From: Endozoicomonas euniceicola | GTDB lineage: Bacteria > Pseudomonadota > Gammaproteobacteria > Pseudomonadales > Endozoicomonadaceae | Length of the DNA stretch: 64,000 nucleotides | Assembly: GCF_025562755.1 (NCBI RefSeq) | Contig: NZ_CP103300.1 | Span: 3,163,001 to 3,227,000, forward strand | Direction of reading: 5' to 3' | Shown: positions 1-10,055 of the stretch, in pieces | Layout of the letters: each line of letters opens with the position of its first letter | Numbering within the stretch: the first letter of the stretch is position 1 | The notes under the pieces: generated by a model | What the model saw: only the letters and a program-made list of their open reading frames with translations | Databases searched by the model: none | What the model was told of the DNA's origin: nothing | Made by a program: the position numbers and the translations under genes

Positions 1-550
1 AGCGGTACGCCAGAGCGATAAACTTGTCCGCCAGTGTTTCCTCAAGGGACTGAACAGGTACCAGCAGTCCCTCGGTTGGCACGACAATATTGTAGTGGTT
101 GGTCAGAGGTTTTTTCCGGGTATCAATTGATGGGATGGCGCAGATATCTATATGCATCTTTTGCCTTGGCAGGTCTGGACGGCAGGCTTCTTTCTCTATG
201 CTGATTTTCCAGGAGGACGTGTTGCCTTGCCTGTTTTCATCAGGCTTACTGACCCATACCTTTGTCTCATATTTATTCTGAATGTACTTTTCAATCTCAA
301 CTTCTAAACCATCAAAGTCAGATGGCTTGAAGCCATGCCCTCCGTTGAAATCCAGATCTTCCGACAGGCGGGAGCTGTTATAACACATCCTCAGAGACGT
401 TCCGCCTATAAATGTGAGTGGCTGCATGACGCCCTCTCTGATCAGTACATGTATAACATCGTGATGAAGAATTTCTTTCTCTATGACGGGTGTGATGGCA
501 GCGTATTCCGGGTTTGATGCCACTATGTTTCGTATTTGTTCTTTTAACAT
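1..550 (-). CDS. AbiEii-type nucleotidyltransferase toxin (partial, runs off left edge)
   Basis: First 183 codons of an AbiEii/AbiGii-like toxin, a nucleotidyltransferase-fold protein of type IV toxin-antitoxin and abortive-infection systems. The conserved start of the fold is visible: GGTSLR at residues 49-54, then SEDLDF at 63-68 with its acidic metal-binding residues, and further on the VPVQSLEETLADK stretch typical of the family. The ATG at 550 lies one base after the stop of the antitoxin gene, so the pair is probably translationally coupled. The C-terminal part is outside the window, so intactness cannot be judged. Family assignment is firm; the toxic activity is inferred from the family. 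Confidence 0.85.
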   Translation of the reverse strand, partial: MLKEQIRNIVASNPEYAAITPVIEKEILHHDVIHVLIREGVMQPLTFIGGTSLRMCYNSSRLSEDLDFNGGHGFKPSDFDGLEVEIEKYIQNKYETKVWVSKPDENRQGNTSSWKISIEKEACRPDLPRQKMHIDICAIPSIDTRKKPLTNHYNIVVPTEGLLVPVQSLEETLADKFIALAYR

Positions 551-551
551 T

Positions 552-1076
552 TTAATGGTCCAGCATATGTCTATTTCTTTTGCAATCTTTAAGATCAGCA
601 ATAGCTTGCGAGGTTTTTGCTCTGTATATGCCTGCGGTTTCGTCAAAATACAGGTTTGGTGCAATTCGGTCGATGGCTTTTTTTGTATGCGTAAACTCAA
701 TAACCCCGTAGGGTGTTGAGAAGGTTCCGTTCCGACCTTTAGTTATGATGGTTAGCCTGCCCATCGGTATTTGAGAGATATCGCCCGTGTAGCTTAGTTG
801 GCTTTCAAGGCTTATGTAGCTGATGACATCACTGCGAAGCTTTTTCGCTATTTTGTAGATTGCGGTTGTTGGGTCTGGTGGCGTAAGCGTGCTTTCAAAC
901 AGGCCTGTTGCCACTCTGCGTATCAAGCCCTTCTTTGCGTAAACCGCAAGAAATTTAGTGAATGTGGCAGAGTGCTTCTCGCCAATCATGTAGGCTATCT
1001 CTGCTGCCGTGTGAATGCCCCCTCCGGCTTTAACAGCTTCTGATAGAACCATGAGCAGTTTGTCTTTCTTGGTCAT
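552..1076 (-). CDS. AbiEi-type antitoxin / transcriptional regulator
   Basis: 174-aa protein directly upstream of the abiEii gene. The N-terminal 60 residues look like a winged helix (TAAEIAYMIGEKHSATFTKF), and the rest matches the layout of AbiEi antitoxins, which repress their own operon and counteract AbiEii without direct binding (family knowledge). Pairing, order and one-base spacing to the toxin support the call. Start chosen at ATG 1076, the first in-frame ATG, just below an inverted repeat that could be its operator. Confidence 0.75.
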   Translation of the reverse strand: MTKKDKLLMVLSEAVKAGGGIHTAAEIAYMIGEKHSATFTKFLAVYAKKGLIRRVATGLFESTLTPPDPTTAIYKIAKKLRSDVISYISLESQLSYTGDISQIPMGRLTIITKGRNGTFSTPYGVIEFTHTKKAIDRIAPNLYFDETAGIYRAKTSQAIADLKDCKRNRHMLDH

Positions 1077-1079
1077 TAT

Positions 1080-1120
1080 GATCTACAAATTATCACATAT
1101 AATGTTATTAATCGTAGATC
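1080..1120 (-). promoter_or_regulatory. Inverted repeat in front of the abiE operon
   Basis: GATCTAC at 1080-1086 and GTAGATC at 1114-1120 are perfect inverted arms around an AT-rich centre just upstream of the antitoxin start. AbiEi proteins are known to bind inverted repeats in their own promoters, so this is a plausible operator. No promoter boxes were assigned with confidence. Confidence 0.4.
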
Positions 1121-1300
1121 TATATCGTAGTACAGATCAAATAGTGCAGTCAGAAATGGTAACTCAGTACAAAATTCTGTTCCCCACAACCGCAGGTATA
1201 AACCGTCATCATCGCTGACCATAAGGGAAAGATCAGCATTTTCGCCGTGAGCCCCCTGACTTCTAGGCAGGGGATGTAAGGCGGGAGTCCGCAAGGGCTC

Positions 1301-1723
1301 CTAATCAGGTCTGGCTTGATTTTCAATGTAGGTTTTAAGCACATCAATGCTTGCACCCCCGCAACTTCCGGCAAAGTATGACCTTGCCCACAAAGCGTTT
1401 TTCAAATACGCAGGCTTTACCAGTTCAGGATGATAGAGCTTCATTTTTCGACTGCTAACCCCTTTGAGACTGTTCACCAGCTTTGATAGTTGCACCTTTG
1501 GCGGATAGTGAACAAGTATGTGAATGTGATCCATTTCCCCATTGAACTCGACCAACTCTACCTCAAACTCGTTACACACATGCCGGAATATGCCTTCCAG
1601 TGTTTCAAGATGTTTGTCGTTAAACACCTTGCCCCTGTATTTGGTGGAAAAAACCAGATGAGCATGAAGCTCAAAAGCACAATGCCTACCTTTTCGTATT
1701 GACAAAATACACCAACCTGCCAT
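1301..1723 (-). CDS. tnpA: IS200/IS605 TnpA Y1 transposase
   Basis: 140-aa HUH-superfamily single-strand transposase. The metal-binding HUH motif is MDHIHILV with H66 and H68, and the catalytic tyrosine is Y132 in LKTYIENQ. Length is normal for the family, so the reading frame appears intact although the neighbouring tnpB is truncated. It is divergent from tnpB, as usual for IS605-type elements. The true start may be slightly downstream of ATG 1723 because the first residues are not conserved. Confidence 0.9.
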   Translation of the reverse strand: MAGWCILSIRKGRHCAFELHAHLVFSTKYRGKVFNDKHLETLEGIFRHVCNEFEVELVEFNGEMDHIHILVHYPPKVQLSKLVNSLKGVSSRKMKLYHPELVKPAYLKNALWARSYFAGSCGGASIDVLKTYIENQARPD

Positions 1724-1769
1724 CGTGCTGATTACTGCTTAAATATCGATGTATAACAGATATACACCA

Positions 1770-2447
1770 ATGCTTAAAGCCACCAAGATACGCATTTATC
1801 CAACACCAGACCAGGCGGAATTTTTAAACCGCCAGTTTGGTGCTGTGCGTATGGTCTGGAACAAAGCCCTGGCAATCAAGACTCACTATTACAAGATACG
1901 AGAGCAAAATCTTTCACCAAAGAAAGACCTGAAGCCATTACTGTCGAAAGCCAAAAAAAGCCGAAAATACTCATGGCTGAAAGAGGCTGACTCCATGGCC
2001 TTGCAGCAGTCTGTCATCAATTTGGACAAGGCTTTCCAGAACTTCTTTAATCCAAAGCTTGAAGCCCGCTTCCCTCGCTTCAAGTCGAAACACGGCAAAC
2101 AGAGTAGCTATCACTGCACCTCTGTTTCCACAGGTGGAAACTGGATAAAGATACCCAAGTGCAAACCCATCAAAGCAAGGGTTCACAGGGAAATAACTGA
2201 CAACATCAAGTCCATCACGTTAACCATGACACCAACGGGCAAGTATTATGCGTCAGTTCTGGCTGAAGATGGCAAGGCTGAAGTAAAACCAGTTACAGAC
2301 ATTCACGAAAATCATGTGACGGGTGTTGATGTTGGCTTAACGGATATTGTCATTACCAGCAATGGCGTTAAAACTGGCAATCCCCGATTCATAAAAAATG
2401 CACAGCGCAACCTGAAGCGTAAGCAGAAGAAACTTTCCCGATGCAAA
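1770..2447 (+). pseudogene. tnpB: tnpB, 3'-truncated (IS605-type RNA-guided nuclease remnant)
   Basis: Residues 1-226 align along their whole length with the intact 390-aa TnpB copies elsewhere in the window (MLKATKIRIYPTPDQAEFL..., then VTGVDVGLTD with the first RuvC aspartate). After LSRCK the match ends. The second and third RuvC acidic residues and the C-terminal zinc ribbon are missing, so it cannot be a working nuclease. The open frame continues to 2696 through unrelated sequence that is antisense to an abiEii remnant. Start set at ATG 1770 by alignment, although ATG 1749 is also in frame. Confidence 0.85.
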
Positions 2448-2547
2448 GCAGTCACCCAACCTTGCTTTCAAAAGCCAGCTATTTCTCTGAAGACTGAAGC
2501 CTCCAATTTTCAGGAGATTCCCATGACCCGAGAGCAGAATGATGGAC

Positions 2548-2693
2548 TGGCCGTTGTCTGGATTTCTTTCTGCCTGCACATAAGCCCAGTATTCGGGATT
2601 GTCGAGTGTTCTTTGTTTTATGCTTTCGGGGATGAAGCGGGTCATTTCGACATTGAAGTCTGCGCGCACTTCAAGGGACTGAACAGGTACCAT
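2548..2693 (-). pseudogene. abiEii-like 3' remnant with internal deletion
   Basis: On the minus strand this encodes MVPVQSLE, then directly DFNVEMTRFIPESIKQRTLD and NPEYWAYVQAE, which looks like the C-terminus of AbiEii proteins. The VPVQSLE part is identical at DNA level, for about 22 bases, to positions 43-64 in the abiEii gene at the left edge. The middle of the gene is absent. This is a duplicated, decayed piece of an abiEii gene joined to the truncated IS605 element. Confidence 0.55.
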
Positions 2694-2712
2694 TAACCAA
2701 CTGACCTGAAGG

Positions 2713-3477
2713 TTATTCAAAATCAATAAAAAAATGCTTCCATTCTAAATGACAACCCTCTGTACCGTAAGTCTGTTCATGCCAGCTGGCGGCCTTATTA
2801 CGATTGAACATCAGTACGCTTGTGTTTCGTGTTCCATAGTCCGGGCTGTTGATAAACGCACTGGAAAGCAATCGCTCTCTTTCTCTGCCTATGCCAGTGT
2901 CTGGCAACAGGTGATCGGGGAATCTTGTCGTATCCTGCATGATATGCAGCAGAGTTTCTGGCTCAGCGAAGTTGTCGTTGTTTAGTGCTTTAGCTACTGC
3001 ATCCCTGGTTTTTTCCAGTTTTGGCCAGGGGGAGTTCAGAAGCTTGTTGCACAGGCCGTAGACACCGGGTTCCAGTTTCTTCGCCACGCCTTCAATATTG
3101 GAATAGTAATAAAGTTCATTAATGCTGCCAGCCAGAAAGTTGAAGCCACTGTAACGGTGGGCATTTTTCTGAACGTTTTTTATGAATGCATGAGTTGAGA
3201 GGGAGCTGTTCAAACAGTCTTTAACCAGCTGCCCCCTTGAAATCTCTCCTTCAGGTGCTGGCCACTGGCGGTAATTGGTGACTGCTGCAAAACGACCGGA
3301 CCGGCTCAGTGCCAGCCAGCTGCCCCATGCCTTTTTGTCCCGGCCTCCGAAAATTTCAGGATAATCTTCCCAGAACTGAACCGGTGCTGTCGGGCGGTCG
3401 TAAAACTCGTCCCGGTTAGCCACTAAAACCAGTGGGTTTTGGGCATCGGGCTGCCAGGAAAAAATAATCAGGCACAT
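2713..3477 (-). CDS. NRDE family (TANGO2-like) protein
   Basis: 254-aa protein with the defining N-terminal MCLIIF start and the NRDE motif at residues 21-24 (ANRDEFYDRPT). Cys2 could act as an N-terminal nucleophile after Met removal, as proposed for the NRDE/Ntn-like fold. Length is normal for the family. Eukaryotic TANGO2 members have been linked to haem trafficking, but the bacterial role is not established. The gene is divergent from the Nit-type amidase gene, with 82 bp between starts, which probably holds both promoters. Confidence 0.85.
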   Translation of the reverse strand: MCLIIFSWQPDAQNPLVLVANRDEFYDRPTAPVQFWEDYPEIFGGRDKKAWGSWLALSRSGRFAAVTNYRQWPAPEGEISRGQLVKDCLNSSLSTHAFIKNVQKNAHRYSGFNFLAGSINELYYYSNIEGVAKKLEPGVYGLCNKLLNSPWPKLEKTRDAVAKALNNDNFAEPETLLHIMQDTTRFPDHLLPDTGIGRERERLLSSAFINSPDYGTRNTSVLMFNRNKAASWHEQTYGTEGCHLEWKHFFIDFE

Positions 3478-3559
3478 AAAGACATAGCCTTTGATTTATT
3501 AATGGAGTTAAGTGTGGCAGTGTCAATAAAAGAAGAAAAGTTTTGAAGAGGTTTTGTCC

Positions 3560-4354
3560 ATGCTTAAAGCCGCTGTCGTGCAATTATGCTCCAGCAATAA
3601 TATCCGGGACAATCTTGCCCATATTGATGCTCAGCTTGCCCCCATAATAAACGAAGCGGTTGATTTAATTCTGTTGCCTGAGTGTTTTGCCCGGTTTGGT
3701 GGTGATATTTCTGCCTTTGGGAAAAACACGACAGAAGTCAGGCAGTGGATGGCAGACACTGCCCGTCGACACAAAGCCTGGCTGATAGGCGGCTCCATTC
3801 CTTTTCAGGCCAATGCCGGACAAAACTGCAGGGCGTCCTGTTTTGTGTTTAATCCTCTGGGTTTACTGGAAAGTCGTTATGACAAAATTCACCTGTTTGA
3901 TGCCAGCGTGGCAGACCCGCAGCGTTTATATCGGGAGTCCAGTGATTATTCGGCGGGAGACCAGCCATTCGTCGTTGATATAGGTGAAGCGCAAGTCGGT
4001 TTAAGCATCTGCTATGACCTGAGATTCCCGGAGCTGTTTCGGAAACTGGTGTCTGCCGGTGCCAATATTCTTACCGTACCTTCCGCCTTTACCCACGCCA
4101 CCGGGCAAAGCCATTGGGAAGTGTTGCTAAGAGCCAGAGCTATTGAAAATCAGTGTTATGTACTGGCAGCCAATCAGGGTGGAGTGCATCTCAATAAACG
4201 ACAGACCTGGGGGCATAGCATGATTATTTCCCCCTGGGGAGAGGTGTTGGCAAAGGCAGAAAAAGACCCGGTTGTCCTGGTAGCCGATCTGGACATGAAA
4301 CTGCTACAGGAAATTCGTACAAAAATGCCCTGCCTGGAACATAGAAAGCTATAA
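3560..4354 (+). CDS. Carbon-nitrogen hydrolase, Nit1/Nit2-like (deaminated glutathione amidase type)
   Basis: 264-aa nitrilase-superfamily amidase. The catalytic triad is visible: E41 in LILLPECF, K109 in YDKIHLFD and C151 in LSICYDLRFPE. The KIHLFD and CYDLRFPELFR signatures are those of the Nit branch, which hydrolyses deaminated glutathione (family knowledge). ATG 3560 is preferred over TTG 3554 because GAAGAGG lies about 8 bases upstream. The gene ends convergently with ppk1. Confidence 0.88.
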   Translation: MLKAAVVQLCSSNNIRDNLAHIDAQLAPIINEAVDLILLPECFARFGGDISAFGKNTTEVRQWMADTARRHKAWLIGGSIPFQANAGQNCRASCFVFNPLGLLESRYDKIHLFDASVADPQRLYRESSDYSAGDQPFVVDIGEAQVGLSICYDLRFPELFRKLVSAGANILTVPSAFTHATGQSHWEVLLRARAIENQCYVLAANQGGVHLNKRQTWGHSMIISPWGEVLAKAEKDPVVLVADLDMKLLQEIRTKMPCLEHRKL

Positions 4355-4368
4355 ACACCAGCCCCCAG

Positions 4369-4390
4369 GCCCGTAACGAATACTACGGGC
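4369..4390. terminator. Hairpin between convergent genes
   Basis: GCCCGTA and TACGGGC form a 7-bp stem with an 8-base loop between the stops of the Nit-type gene and ppk1, touching the ppk1 stop codon. It lacks a clear T tract on either strand, so it may be a weak bidirectional terminator only. Confidence 0.35.
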
Positions 4391-6600
4391 TACGGACTAC
4401 GAGAAACTCCGGATACGTAGTTAGTCAAACTCTCCAGCAGCTTGCGCTGAACATTTCGACGGCGCTGCCCGCGTGTTGGTTTGTTCTGCACATAAGAACC
4501 ATCGCTTTGCAGTGTCCAGCTGCGTACGTTGTCACTCAGAAACAGTTCCAGCTCTTTCCTGATGCGGTTAGCCATTTTGGGTTCTTCAACCGGGAAACAG
4601 GTTTCAATCCGGTTATTCAGGTTTCTGCTCATCCCGTCGGCGCTGGAGCAGTAAACCTGGCTTTCACCGTCGTTTTCAAAGTAGAAAACCCGGGAATGCT
4701 CCAGAAAGCGGCCAACAATGGAACGCACCTGAATGTTTTCCGACAAGCCTTCAATACCGGGCCTCAGGCAACAGATACCCCGTACAATCAGGTCAATTTT
4801 TACGCCTGCCTGAGAAGCCTTATACAGCGCACGAATCATCTGCTTTTCAGTCAGGGCGTTGATCTTGATAATGATACGGGCGCTTTTGCCCTCTTTGGCA
4901 TTGGCGGCTTCATGGTTGATGCGGTCAATCAGACCTTTCTTCAGGGTAAAGGGGGCGTGCAGAAGCTTTCTCACCTTGAAGGCTTTGCCCATGCCGGTCA
5001 GTTGCTGGAAGATTTTGCGCACGTCGTTGGTGATGTCCTTGTCACAGGTCAGCAGGCTGTAATCGGTGTACAGACGGGCATTGCCAGCATGGTAGTTACC
5101 GGTACCCAGGTGGGCGTAACGCTGAATACTGCGACCTTCCCGCCGTACAATCAGCATCATTTTGGCATGTGTCTTGTAGCCCACTACCCCATAGACGACA
5201 ACGGCCCCTGCTTCCTGCAGTCGTAAGGCCAGCGCAAGGTTTTCCTCCTCATCAAACCTTGCCCGGATTTCTACCACCACCGTCACTTCTTTGCCGTGTC
5301 GGGCGGCTTCTACCAGTGCGTCTGCCATTTCAGAGTGAGCCCCGGTTCGGTACAGCGTTTGACGAATCGCCAGCACATTCGGGTCTTTCGCTGCCTGACG
5401 CAGCATATCAATGACCGGCGTGAAGGACTCGTAGGGGTGGTGCAGCAGAATATCGGCTTTCTTGACATAATCCAGCACGTTTTCGGTGCTGTTCGGGCGA
5501 GGCTGCAGAACCTTTGGGTATTCTGGTGTGAAAGGCGTGAATGTCAGGTGTTCATCGGCCCCATTGTTACAGACTGACATCAGGCGGGTCAGGTTCACCG
5601 GGCCATTGACCCGGTAAACTTCTTCTTCCGTCAGGCCAAACTCTTTTAACAGAAAGTCCACCAGAGGCTGTGGGCAGTTGTCCACCACTTCCAGACGCAC
5701 CGCCTCGCCATAACGACGGGAAAGCAGTTCACCCTGAAGCGCCTTGGCAAGGTCTTCAACTTCATCTTCCAGGTCAAGGTCGCTGTTGCGGGTCAGGCGG
5801 AACTGGTAGCAGCCCTTGACCTTCATGCCCGGGAACAGGTCTTCCATGTGACGATGAATGATAGACGACAAGAATACGTAATTTGTGCCGTCATTGTCGC
5901 ATATATCATCAGGGAGCCTGATGACTCTTGGCAATGAGCGAGGTGCCGGAATAACAGCCATGCCGGTATCACGGCCAAAGGCGTCTTTGCCTTCCAGCGA
6001 AACAATAAAGCACAGCAGTTTATTCGCCAGACGTGGAAACGGGTGCGCCGGGTCCAGACCGATGGGGCTGATAATCGGCATCACTTCGTTGTAGAAAAAA
6101 CGTTTAACCCAGATTCTCTGTTTCTCATTCAGCTCTGAACGTTTGATGAAGTGTATGTTTTCTTCTTTCAGTGCTGGCAGCAGGGTTTCATTCAGAATTT
6201 GATACTGACGGGTGACCTGTTCTTTCGCATGAGCGTTGATTTCTTTCAGCACTGCCCGAGGTCCCATACCGTCCAGACCCACCAGTTCACGACCGTAACC
6301 GATCTGCTGCATCAACCCGGCGACACGAATTTCAAAGAACTCATCAATGTTGGAGCTGTAGATCAACAGAAAGCGCAGGCGCTCAAGCAGGGGGTGTTCT
6401 TCGTTAAGTGCCTGCTCCAGCACCCTGGTGTTGAATTGCAAATGACTCAGTTCCCGGTTGATGTAGTACTCCGGCTTGCTCAGGTCGGTGATCCGGGGAG
6501 GTGCTTTTACGGCTTCCTGTGTAGAAGGCGATGAACCACCTGTCGCTGAATCGTCGGCGGGTGTGGCAGATCGTGAAGAAGATTGTTGGGTATTGTCCAT
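4390..6600 (-). CDS. ppk1: Polyphosphate kinase 1
   Basis: 736-aa enzyme that reversibly polymerises the gamma-phosphate of ATP into polyphosphate. Family landmarks in order: the N-terminal NRELSHLQFNTRVLEQA, SSNIDEFFEIRVAGL, the first phospholipase-D-like core around DVLLHHPYESFTPV equivalents, and the phospho-histidine motif RYAHLGTGNYHAGNARLYTD. Length is normal (E. coli 688 aa) with a hydrophilic N-terminal extension of about 30 residues rich in Ser/Thr. ATG 6600 is preferred to ATG 6636 because AAGAG precedes it. The gene follows hemB on the same strand with a 131-bp gap. Confidence 0.95.
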   Translation of the reverse strand: MDNTQQSSSRSATPADDSATGGSSPSTQEAVKAPPRITDLSKPEYYINRELSHLQFNTRVLEQALNEEHPLLERLRFLLIYSSNIDEFFEIRVAGLMQQIGYGRELVGLDGMGPRAVLKEINAHAKEQVTRQYQILNETLLPALKEENIHFIKRSELNEKQRIWVKRFFYNEVMPIISPIGLDPAHPFPRLANKLLCFIVSLEGKDAFGRDTGMAVIPAPRSLPRVIRLPDDICDNDGTNYVFLSSIIHRHMEDLFPGMKVKGCYQFRLTRNSDLDLEDEVEDLAKALQGELLSRRYGEAVRLEVVDNCPQPLVDFLLKEFGLTEEEVYRVNGPVNLTRLMSVCNNGADEHLTFTPFTPEYPKVLQPRPNSTENVLDYVKKADILLHHPYESFTPVIDMLRQAAKDPNVLAIRQTLYRTGAHSEMADALVEAARHGKEVTVVVEIRARFDEEENLALALRLQEAGAVVVYGVVGYKTHAKMMLIVRREGRSIQRYAHLGTGNYHAGNARLYTDYSLLTCDKDITNDVRKIFQQLTGMGKAFKVRKLLHAPFTLKKGLIDRINHEAANAKEGKSARIIIKINALTEKQMIRALYKASQAGVKIDLIVRGICCLRPGIEGLSENIQVRSIVGRFLEHSRVFYFENDGESQVYCSSADGMSRNLNNRIETCFPVEEPKMANRIRKELELFLSDNVRSWTLQSDGSYVQNKPTRGQRRRNVQRKLLESLTNYVSGVSRSP

Positions 6601-6731
6601 AAAAACTCTTACTGCGTTCTGAAAGCGCTGGGGCAAACTGCCCCAAGCTATCAGAAAACTGTTACAAAAAAATGATTGTTATGGTTATTACAGCCTCATA
6701 TCCATTGTTCAGACTAGCAATGCAGCTGGAT

Positions 6732-7730
<999 letters not shown>

Positions 7731-7856
7731 GGAACTGCTTACCTGTTTGTTCTATCCGCTCAGGGCTGTCTGTTTGTCTACCTGAACGCTTGATGAGATT
7801 ATACGGGAAATACTTAACAAGTCTTGTATCGCCTGCAAACAAACGAGTTTATCACG

Positions 7857-9977
7857 ATGAAAAAAACAAAAATTCTGTTGCTGCTGGTGCTGATTACAGC
7901 TATTGGTGCTTTTTATTCGCTGGATGCTCAGCAGTACCTGACGAGAGACTTCTTCCAGTCACTTTACTCTGAGAATCCATTGCTGACAGCGGGCGTTTTT
8001 TTTCTTATATATGTGGCAATGACAGGGCTTTCGCTTCCGGGGGCTGCCATTCTGACCCTGATTGGCGGGGCTATTTTTGGCCTTGGCACCGGTTTATTGA
8101 TTATTTCTTTTGCCAGCACCATCGGCGCTACCCTTGCCTTTCTTTTCTCCCGTACTCTGCTCAGGGACTGGGTGCAGAAGAACTTCACCGATTACATGGA
8201 AACTATTAATAAAGGCATTAGAAAAGATGGTCCCTTCTATCTTGCTACCCTGCGTCTGATTCCTGCGATACCGTTCTTTGTGATCAACCTGGTGATGGGG
8301 CTGACGCCCATCAGGGTCTGGACATTTTACTGGGTAAGCCAGCTGGGCATGTTGCCGGGAACGGTTGTGTACGTGAATGCCGGGGCTCAGCTGGGGCAGG
8401 TGAAAGAGCTGTCGGTGGCGGGGATTCTGACACCAGGGCTGGTGGGCTCCTTTGTCCTGCTGGCTTTGTTCCCCTGGCTGGCACGAAGCGCAATGGAGCT
8501 GCTGCGCAGACGACGGATTTATAAATCCTTCCGCAAACCGGTTCAGTTTGATAACAACCTGACCGTGATTGGGGCAGGCTCTGCCGGGCTGGTCAGCAGT
8601 TATATTGCCGCCGCCGTTAAGGCGAAGGTATCCCTGATTGAAAAGCACAAAATGGGCGGAGACTGCCTCAACACCGGCTGTGTTCCCAGCAAGGCTCTGC
8701 TTCGGTCTGCCAAAATGGCCCATTATATGGGGCGGGCCGGGGAGTTCGGGCTTGAAAACGTTAAAGCCGATGTGAACTTCAGAGCCGTTATGGAAAGAGT
8801 TCAGAGGGTGGTTCAAACCGTTGAGCCCCACGACTCTGTTGAACGATATACCGGTCTGGGGGTGGATTGCGTTACCGGTTCTGCCAAAGTGCTGTCACCC
8901 TGGGAGGTGGAAGTGGATGGCAGGCGTATCACCAGTCGCAACCTGATTATTGCCAGTGGCGGACGTCCTTATGTGCCACCCTTACCGGGACTGGACCGGG
9001 TGCAATGGTACACCTCGGACACCATCTGGGAGATTCGTGAAAAACCCGGCACCCTTTTGGTGATTGGCGGCGGCCCCATTGGTTGCGAACTGGCCCAGGC
9101 ATTTGTCCGCCTGGGCGTGCGCGTGATTCAGCTGGATCACGGCACCCGTCTTCTTCATCGGGAAGATCAGGATGTGTCAGAGCAGGTACAGGCACAGTTT
9201 ATTAATGATGGTGTTGATCTGAGGCTGAAGCATGAAGCCCGCTCTTTCCATGTTGAGGATGACCGGCAGTGGCTGGAAGCTGGCGTGAAAGGGGAAAAGG
9301 TTGAAATTGAATTTGATGCCGTTTTGTTTGCCACAGGTCGACAGGCCAATACCAGCGATATGGGGTTGGAAACCCTCGGGATAGAGCTCACGGAGCGGGG
9401 AACCGTGCAGGTTAATGATTATATGCAGACCCGTTTTCCAAACATTTATGCCTGTGGTGATGTGGCCGGACCTTATCAGTTTACCCATGTAGCGGCACAT
9501 CAGGCCTGGTATGCCGCTGTAAACGCCCTGTTTGGCCGGTTTAAAAAGTTCAGGGTGGATTACTCGGTGATTCCCTGGTGTACTTTTACCGACCCGGAGG
9601 TCGCCAGGGTCGGGCTGAATGAGACAGAAGCACAGGCGCAGGGTATTGAGTACGAGGTCACAAAGTATGGCATTGACGATCTGGATCGAGCCATAGCTGA
9701 CGAAGAGGCCAGAGGTTTTGTCAAAGTACTGACCCGCCCCGGAAAGGATAAGATTCTGGGTGTCACTATTGTTGGCTATCATGCGGGCGAGCTGATTACA
9801 GAATACATCACTGCCATGAAACACGGTCTTGGCATGAACAAGATTCTGGGAACCATTCATATCTACCCAACCCTGAGTGAATCCAACAAGTACGCGGCGG
9901 GTGAGTGGAAGCGGGCTCATGCCCCGGAAAAAATTCTGGAATGGGTGAAGAGGTATCATTCCCGGATGCGCCACTAA
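7857..9977 (+). CDS. Fusion: VTT (DedA/TVP38-like) membrane domain + FAD pyridine nucleotide-disulfide oxidoreductase
   Basis: 706-aa two-part protein. Residues 1-215 are hydrophobic with the VTT/SNARE-associated signature (LPGAAILTLIGGAIFG, LRLIPAIPFFVINLVMG) and several membrane segments. From about residue 230 it is a mercuric-reductase/lipoamide-dehydrogenase-like enzyme: VIGAGSAGLVSSY FAD site, GGDCLNTGCVPSKAL redox-active CxxxxC, VIGGGPIGCELAQ NAD(P)H site, and the C-terminal HIYPTLSE dimer motif with the active-site His. The substrate is unknown. ATG 7857 is chosen over TTG 7824. A clear rho-independent terminator follows the stop. Confidence 0.85.
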   Translation: MKKTKILLLLVLITAIGAFYSLDAQQYLTRDFFQSLYSENPLLTAGVFFLIYVAMTGLSLPGAAILTLIGGAIFGLGTGLLIISFASTIGATLAFLFSRTLLRDWVQKNFTDYMETINKGIRKDGPFYLATLRLIPAIPFFVINLVMGLTPIRVWTFYWVSQLGMLPGTVVYVNAGAQLGQVKELSVAGILTPGLVGSFVLLALFPWLARSAMELLRRRRIYKSFRKPVQFDNNLTVIGAGSAGLVSSYIAAAVKAKVSLIEKHKMGGDCLNTGCVPSKALLRSAKMAHYMGRAGEFGLENVKADVNFRAVMERVQRVVQTVEPHDSVERYTGLGVDCVTGSAKVLSPWEVEVDGRRITSRNLIIASGGRPYVPPLPGLDRVQWYTSDTIWEIREKPGTLLVIGGGPIGCELAQAFVRLGVRVIQLDHGTRLLHREDQDVSEQVQAQFINDGVDLRLKHEARSFHVEDDRQWLEAGVKGEKVEIEFDAVLFATGRQANTSDMGLETLGIELTERGTVQVNDYMQTRFPNIYACGDVAGPYQFTHVAAHQAWYAAVNALFGRFKKFRVDYSVIPWCTFTDPEVARVGLNETEAQAQGIEYEVTKYGIDDLDRAIADEEARGFVKVLTRPGKDKILGVTIVGYHAGELITEYITAMKHGLGMNKILGTIHIYPTLSESNKYAAGEWKRAHAPEKILEWVKRYHSRMRH

Positions 9978-10006
9978 ACGAATTGTCATGCTGCTAGATT
10001 TACGGG

Positions 10007-10038
10007 AGAGCCTCTTTGTTGAGGCTTCTTGTTTTTTT
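10007..10038 (+). terminator. Rho-independent terminator
   Basis: AGCCTC (10009-10014) and GAGGCT (10021-10026) form a stem with loop TTTGTT, followed by TCTTGTTTTTTT. It lies 30 bp after the VTT/oxidoreductase fusion gene and just before the next gene's ribosome binding site. Confidence 0.8.
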
Positions 10039-10055
10039 GGGGAGCAGCAGGGACT

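Larger units (their letters stand above)
1226..2447. mobile_element. Degenerate IS200/IS605-family element (copy A)
   Basis: Divergent tnpA (minus) and 3'-truncated tnpB (plus) with subterminal hairpins at the left end: CCCCTG/CAGGGG around 1248-1270 and GGAGTCC-GCAA-GGGCTCC near 1285-1302. The same arrangement of two hairpins outside tnpA is seen in the three intact copies of the other IS605-type element in this window, but sequence identity is low, so this is a different family member. The right end is lost; tnpB homology stops near 2447 where the element joins abiEii-like sequence. Boundaries are approximate. Confidence 0.7.

Noticed and set aside
2448..2696. C-terminal extension of the truncated tnpB frame
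   Set aside because: The residues have no TnpB similarity; this DNA encodes an abiEii remnant on the other strand.
4507..5226. 239-aa open frame antisense to ppk1
   Set aside because: Lies wholly inside ppk1, no family features, and reflects codon bias of the real gene.
8094..8831. 245-aa minus-strand frame in the same gene
   Set aside because: Shadow of the fusion gene; low-complexity His/Gln-rich translation without homology.
9177..9989. 270-aa minus-strand frame antisense to the VTT/oxidoreductase fusion
   Set aside because: The plus strand encodes a complete flavoenzyme with all motifs; the antisense frame has none.
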